Assembly (NCBI GenBank): GCA_002409595.1 | Contig: DHNQ01000029.1 | Location: 400,022-464,021 of the forward strand | DNA length: 64,000 nt | Direction: 5' to 3' | DNA from: Dysgonomonas sp. UBA5412 | GTDB lineage: Bacteria; Bacteroidota; Bacteroidia; Bacteroidales; Dysgonomonadaceae | Shown: positions 61,458 through 64,000 of the stretch, piece after piece | How the letters are laid out: each line of letters starts with the position of its first letter | How positions within the stretch are numbered: the first letter of the stretch is position 1 | Program-made: the position numbers and the translations under genes | The notes under the pieces: generated by a model | What the model was told of the DNA's origin: nothing | What the model saw: only the letters and a program-made list of their open reading frames with translations | The model's database searches: none

Positions 61458-63836
61458 TTATTTGAATATTTTATCTATCCCCACCGAAGTATTGTTACTA
61501 TTGGATGGCACATCGTCTTCACTTGTACTTCTATCACAAACACCATAACCCGGAACGGAGACAAATTGGTCATTTTGTTTGTAACCAAGTTTAGGATTCT
61601 CATATACTTTCTTCATAAACAGACCAAATATAGGCAGAGCCATAGCTGCACCTTGTCCGTCGATAGTACGGTCGAAGTGAATGGAACGATCTTCACCACC
61701 TACCCAACATCCGGCTGCCAGCTTAGGCGTGAAACCCATATACCATCCATCAGAGTTATTTTGAGTAGTACCTGTTTTTCCTCCCATCGGAGCTGTTATT
61801 CCGTAGTTCCTTCTGACACGTCCTCCCGTTCCGCCATCCACTACGCCTCTGAGCATATCAAGCATTTTAACATAAGAGCCTTCGCTAAATACCTCTTCGA
61901 GTTTAGGAGTAAAAGATGCAATTGTATTTCCCGAACGGTCTTCGATATGTGTTATATATAAAGGTACGGAGCGAACCCCCTTGTTAGCAAAAGCCGTATA
62001 TGCTGCCGTCATTTCGGCTACAGACACATCGTGCGTACCCAATGCCATAGAAACAACAGGGTCGATATGACCAGTAATACCGAATGAATGAAGCAAACGG
62101 GCAAATGTATAAGGTGATGTCCTACTCATCAGATATGCAGTAACAAGGTTATCTGAATTTTGGAGTCCCCACTTTATAGTTACTTTTTCTCCAAATTTGG
62201 CAGAACGCCCTCCGCGAGGAGTCCATTCCTTTCCTGTTTCGGTTATCAAGGTTTGAGGTACATAAAGCATTTCGTCGCAAGGAGTTGCACCTTCTTCCAT
62301 AGCCAGTGTATAAAGATATGGTTTGATAGTAGATCCTACCTGACGGCGTCCCATATTGACCATATCATATTGGAAATATTTGTAATCTATTCCCCCTACA
62401 TAAGCTTTCACATAGCCTGTATAAACGTCCATCGCCATAAATCCGGTTCTCAGGAAACTCTTGTGATAGCGAATAGAGTCCCACGGAGTCATCACGGTAT
62501 CTATTTCGCCTTTCCACGAAAAGACTTTCATATCAACCGGTTTTTTGAACTCTGTATATATTTCTTTTTCGGAAAGACCGTCTCTTTTCAGACTTCTATA
62601 TCTGTCGGTATTCTTCATTGACCGATAGAGTAATGTGTCCACATCTTTTGCTACCGACGAAGAGAATGGAGCATATTTACGTCCTTTCTTTTCTTTATCA
62701 AAAGCGGGTTGTAATTCTTTACTAAAATGTTCGGCAACAGCTTCTTCTGCATATTGCTGCATCTGAGAGTCTATGGTAGTATAGATTTTAAGACCGTCAG
62801 TCGACAAACTATAACTGCTTCCATCAGGTTTTTTATTCTTATTACACCATCCATAAAGAGGATTTGTTTCCCAGCTAACCGAATCGGCAGCGTATTGCTC
62901 CTTTTGCCACGAAGCATAATTATCCTTATTGGGTTTCTTTGCATTCAGCGTTATTCTCAAATATTCTCTCAGATAAGGAGCTAATCCTGCATTATGGCTG
63001 GCTCGTCTATAATCAAGCTTCAGCGGTTTTACTTTTAAAGTATCAAACTGCTGTTCGCTGATATAATCATATTTCTCCATTTGAGAAAAGACTACGTTTC
63101 TGCGATTTTGAGTAAGTTCGGGTCTTATACGAGGATTATATAACGAAGAATTGTTACACATCCCAACAAGCATTGCCGCCTCCTCGATAGTAAGGTCTTT
63201 CGGCTTTTTGCCAAAATAAACTTGTGCAGCCGACTGGATACCGACAGCATTGTTTCCAAAATCGTACTGATTGAAATAGAGATTAATTATTTCTTCTTTT
63301 GTGTAGTATCGTTCCAATTTTACAGCTATAACCCACTCTATCGGTTTGCGCAAAAACACACGTACCATCCAATTTTCGGCAGGGGGTGAGTACAATTGTT
63401 TCGCCAATTGCTGTGTAATGGTACTACCTCCACTGGTTTTATGTCCCGACAAGGTTTGTACTACTGCCCGTGTAAGTCCGATAATATCTATTCCCGAATG
63501 AGAAAAATATCGGGTATCTTCTGTCGCCACAAGTGCCTGTACCAAATAAGGAGGAAGTTCGTCGTAACTGGAATAGATACGATTATTTCTGACCAGAGAA
63601 TAAGTCCCCAACTGAACACCATCTGAGGAATAGACTTGAGAAGCATACTTGTCTATCGGATTTTCCAATTCTTCCACATCCGGCATATATCCGATCACCC
63701 CTGTGCTGATAAGGGTGAACAGAGTAATAACAAGAGCCACGATACAAGCAAAAATCAACCACAATGTTTTTACTATTTGCTTGGGTGTAAATTTATTTAG
63801 AAATTTATTTTTCTTCTTTTTTGTTTTCCTATCCAT
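61458..63836 (-). CDS. Penicillin-binding protein 1A-like bifunctional peptidoglycan synthase
   Basis: 792 residues. A basic cytoplasmic start and a membrane helix (about residues 22-45) precede the GT51 glycosyltransferase ('LVATEDTRYFSHSGIDIIGL', 'GGSTITQQLAKQLYSP') in residues 60-260. The transpeptidase follows with SxxK 'VGSTIKPYLY', SxN 'QNSDNLVTAYL' and 'GGKTGTTQNNSDGW'. It polymerises and cross-links peptidoglycan; target of beta-lactams. The frame is open to 63974, but the first 46 codons lie beyond a TAAATTTG box; the ATG at 63836 ('MDRKTKKKKN') is the sensible start. Confidence 0.94.
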   Translation of the reverse strand: MDRKTKKKKNKFLNKFTPKQIVKTLWLIFACIVALVITLFTLISTGVIGYMPDVEELENPIDKYASQVYSSDGVQLGTYSLVRNNRIYSSYDELPPYLVQALVATEDTRYFSHSGIDIIGLTRAVVQTLSGHKTSGGSTITQQLAKQLYSPPAENWMVRVFLRKPIEWVIAVKLERYYTKEEIINLYFNQYDFGNNAVGIQSAAQVYFGKKPKDLTIEEAAMLVGMCNNSSLYNPRIRPELTQNRRNVVFSQMEKYDYISEQQFDTLKVKPLKLDYRRASHNAGLAPYLREYLRITLNAKKPNKDNYASWQKEQYAADSVSWETNPLYGWCNKNKKPDGSSYSLSTDGLKIYTTIDSQMQQYAEEAVAEHFSKELQPAFDKEKKGRKYAPFSSSVAKDVDTLLYRSMKNTDRYRSLKRDGLSEKEIYTEFKKPVDMKVFSWKGEIDTVMTPWDSIRYHKSFLRTGFMAMDVYTGYVKAYVGGIDYKYFQYDMVNMGRRQVGSTIKPYLYTLAMEEGATPCDEMLYVPQTLITETGKEWTPRGGRSAKFGEKVTIKWGLQNSDNLVTAYLMSRTSPYTFARLLHSFGITGHIDPVVSMALGTHDVSVAEMTAAYTAFANKGVRSVPLYITHIEDRSGNTIASFTPKLEEVFSEGSYVKMLDMLRGVVDGGTGGRVRRNYGITAPMGGKTGTTQNNSDGWYMGFTPKLAAGCWVGGEDRSIHFDRTIDGQGAAMALPIFGLFMKKVYENPKLGYKQNDQFVSVPGYGVCDRSTSEDDVPSNSNNTSVGIDKIFK

Positions 63837-63869
63837 ATAGTATAAATAAATGCGAATCTTAAGCACCTG

Positions 63870-63877
63870 CAAATTTA
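63870..63877 (-). promoter_or_regulatory. -7 box TAAATTTG, PBP1A
   Basis: TAnnTTTG match 33 bases upstream of the PBP1A ATG at 63836, inside the longer open frame. Confidence 0.5.
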
Positions 63878-64000
63878 TATAAAACGTTTCAATATTGTAG
63901 ATAAAAAAGCTTAAATGGTTAAAATCCTTTAAGGACAATGTTTTTTCCCGTTGCCTTTTGACGATCAGAAACATATATTTTCAAGAGAATACATATTCTT

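Noticed and set aside
1..64000. CRISPR array, restriction-modification, retron, toxin-antitoxin or other defence cluster
   Set aside because: No regularly spaced repeats and no cas, restriction, reverse transcriptase or paired small toxin-antitoxin genes were recognised.

Overview
The window reads as a chromosomal segment of a low-GC member of the Bacteroidales, most like Dysgonomonas or a near relative. The order is well supported and the genus is a guess. The evidence is Bacteroidetes-type promoter boxes (TAnnTTTG) upstream of at least 20 genes, an almost complete lack of Shine-Dalgarno sequences, SPII lipoproteins with short Cys-Ser/Asp starts, Wza-type lipoproteins with a C-terminal membrane helix, PepSY-like and DUF3298 lipoproteins, AsnA, a TGS-type nucleoside kinase, and a giant double-domain 2-hydroxyacyl-CoA dehydratase activase.

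Layout. 1-4.3 kb: two PepSY-like secreted proteins, tRNA-Arg(CCG), an LtaS-type membrane sulfatase and an orphan ExbD. 4.7-11.8 kb: a large secreted protein of unknown role, then the 1417-residue activase with a TetR regulator. 11.9-17.7 kb: kdsB, folK, a GT14 glycosyltransferase, and yidC with pyrG. 18-19.9 kb: a TetR regulator with fabG, then rlmH. 20-24.7 kb: an exported sugar isomerase-like protein, a lipoprotein, uridine phosphorylase with a SanA-like protein, and a porin. 24.9-29.1 kb: mnmE (trmE) followed by the only clearly accessory stretch: an intact tyrosine recombinase, a 5'-truncated TerD-like gene and the decayed tail of a second copy of the 4.7 kb secreted protein. 29.1-38.5 kb: DUF3298 lipoprotein, rsmG, an MBL hydrolase, gcvP, a secreted HMA protein with an NlpE-like lipoprotein, asnA and a nucleoside kinase. 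38.5-41.7 kb: acpP-fabF-rnc diverging from purN. 41.7-48.2 kb: a secreted protein of unknown role, class I fumarase, rplT/rpmI/infC and thrS. 48.3-58.3 kb: a TPR protein, a ruvX-def-wza-wza-wzc cluster, lptB, ilvE and a second deformylase that is a predicted lipoprotein. 58.4-63.8 kb: an ECF sigma factor operon ending in a TraB/GumN-like protein, DUF2752 and GYF/CD225 membrane proteins, and PBP1A.

How the genes fit together. Most of the window is housekeeping: envelope building (kdsB, yidC, lptB, wza/wzc, PBP1A), fatty acid synthesis (fabG, acpP, fabF), translation (thrS, infC, rpmI, rplT, rsmG, rlmH, mnmE, def, tRNA) and central metabolism (pyrG, folK, purN, fumarase, gcvP, asnA, ilvE). Several ORF starts should be moved downstream, because a promoter box or terminator lies in the longer ORF and the family N-terminus begins at the later codon.

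I found no CRISPR array, defence island, prophage or biosynthetic cluster. The observations most worth a second look are: (1) a 27-bp inverted repeat of the same geometry at the TetR-fabG promoter and between acpP and purN, suggesting a fatty-acid synthesis regulon; (2) an integrase directly behind the 3' end of trmE, a known island target in other bacteria, followed by decayed genes; (3) a duplicated fossil of the large secreted protein; (4) a TetR operator placed in the loop of the upstream gene's terminator; and (5) a peptide deformylase that appears to be exported as a lipoprotein.
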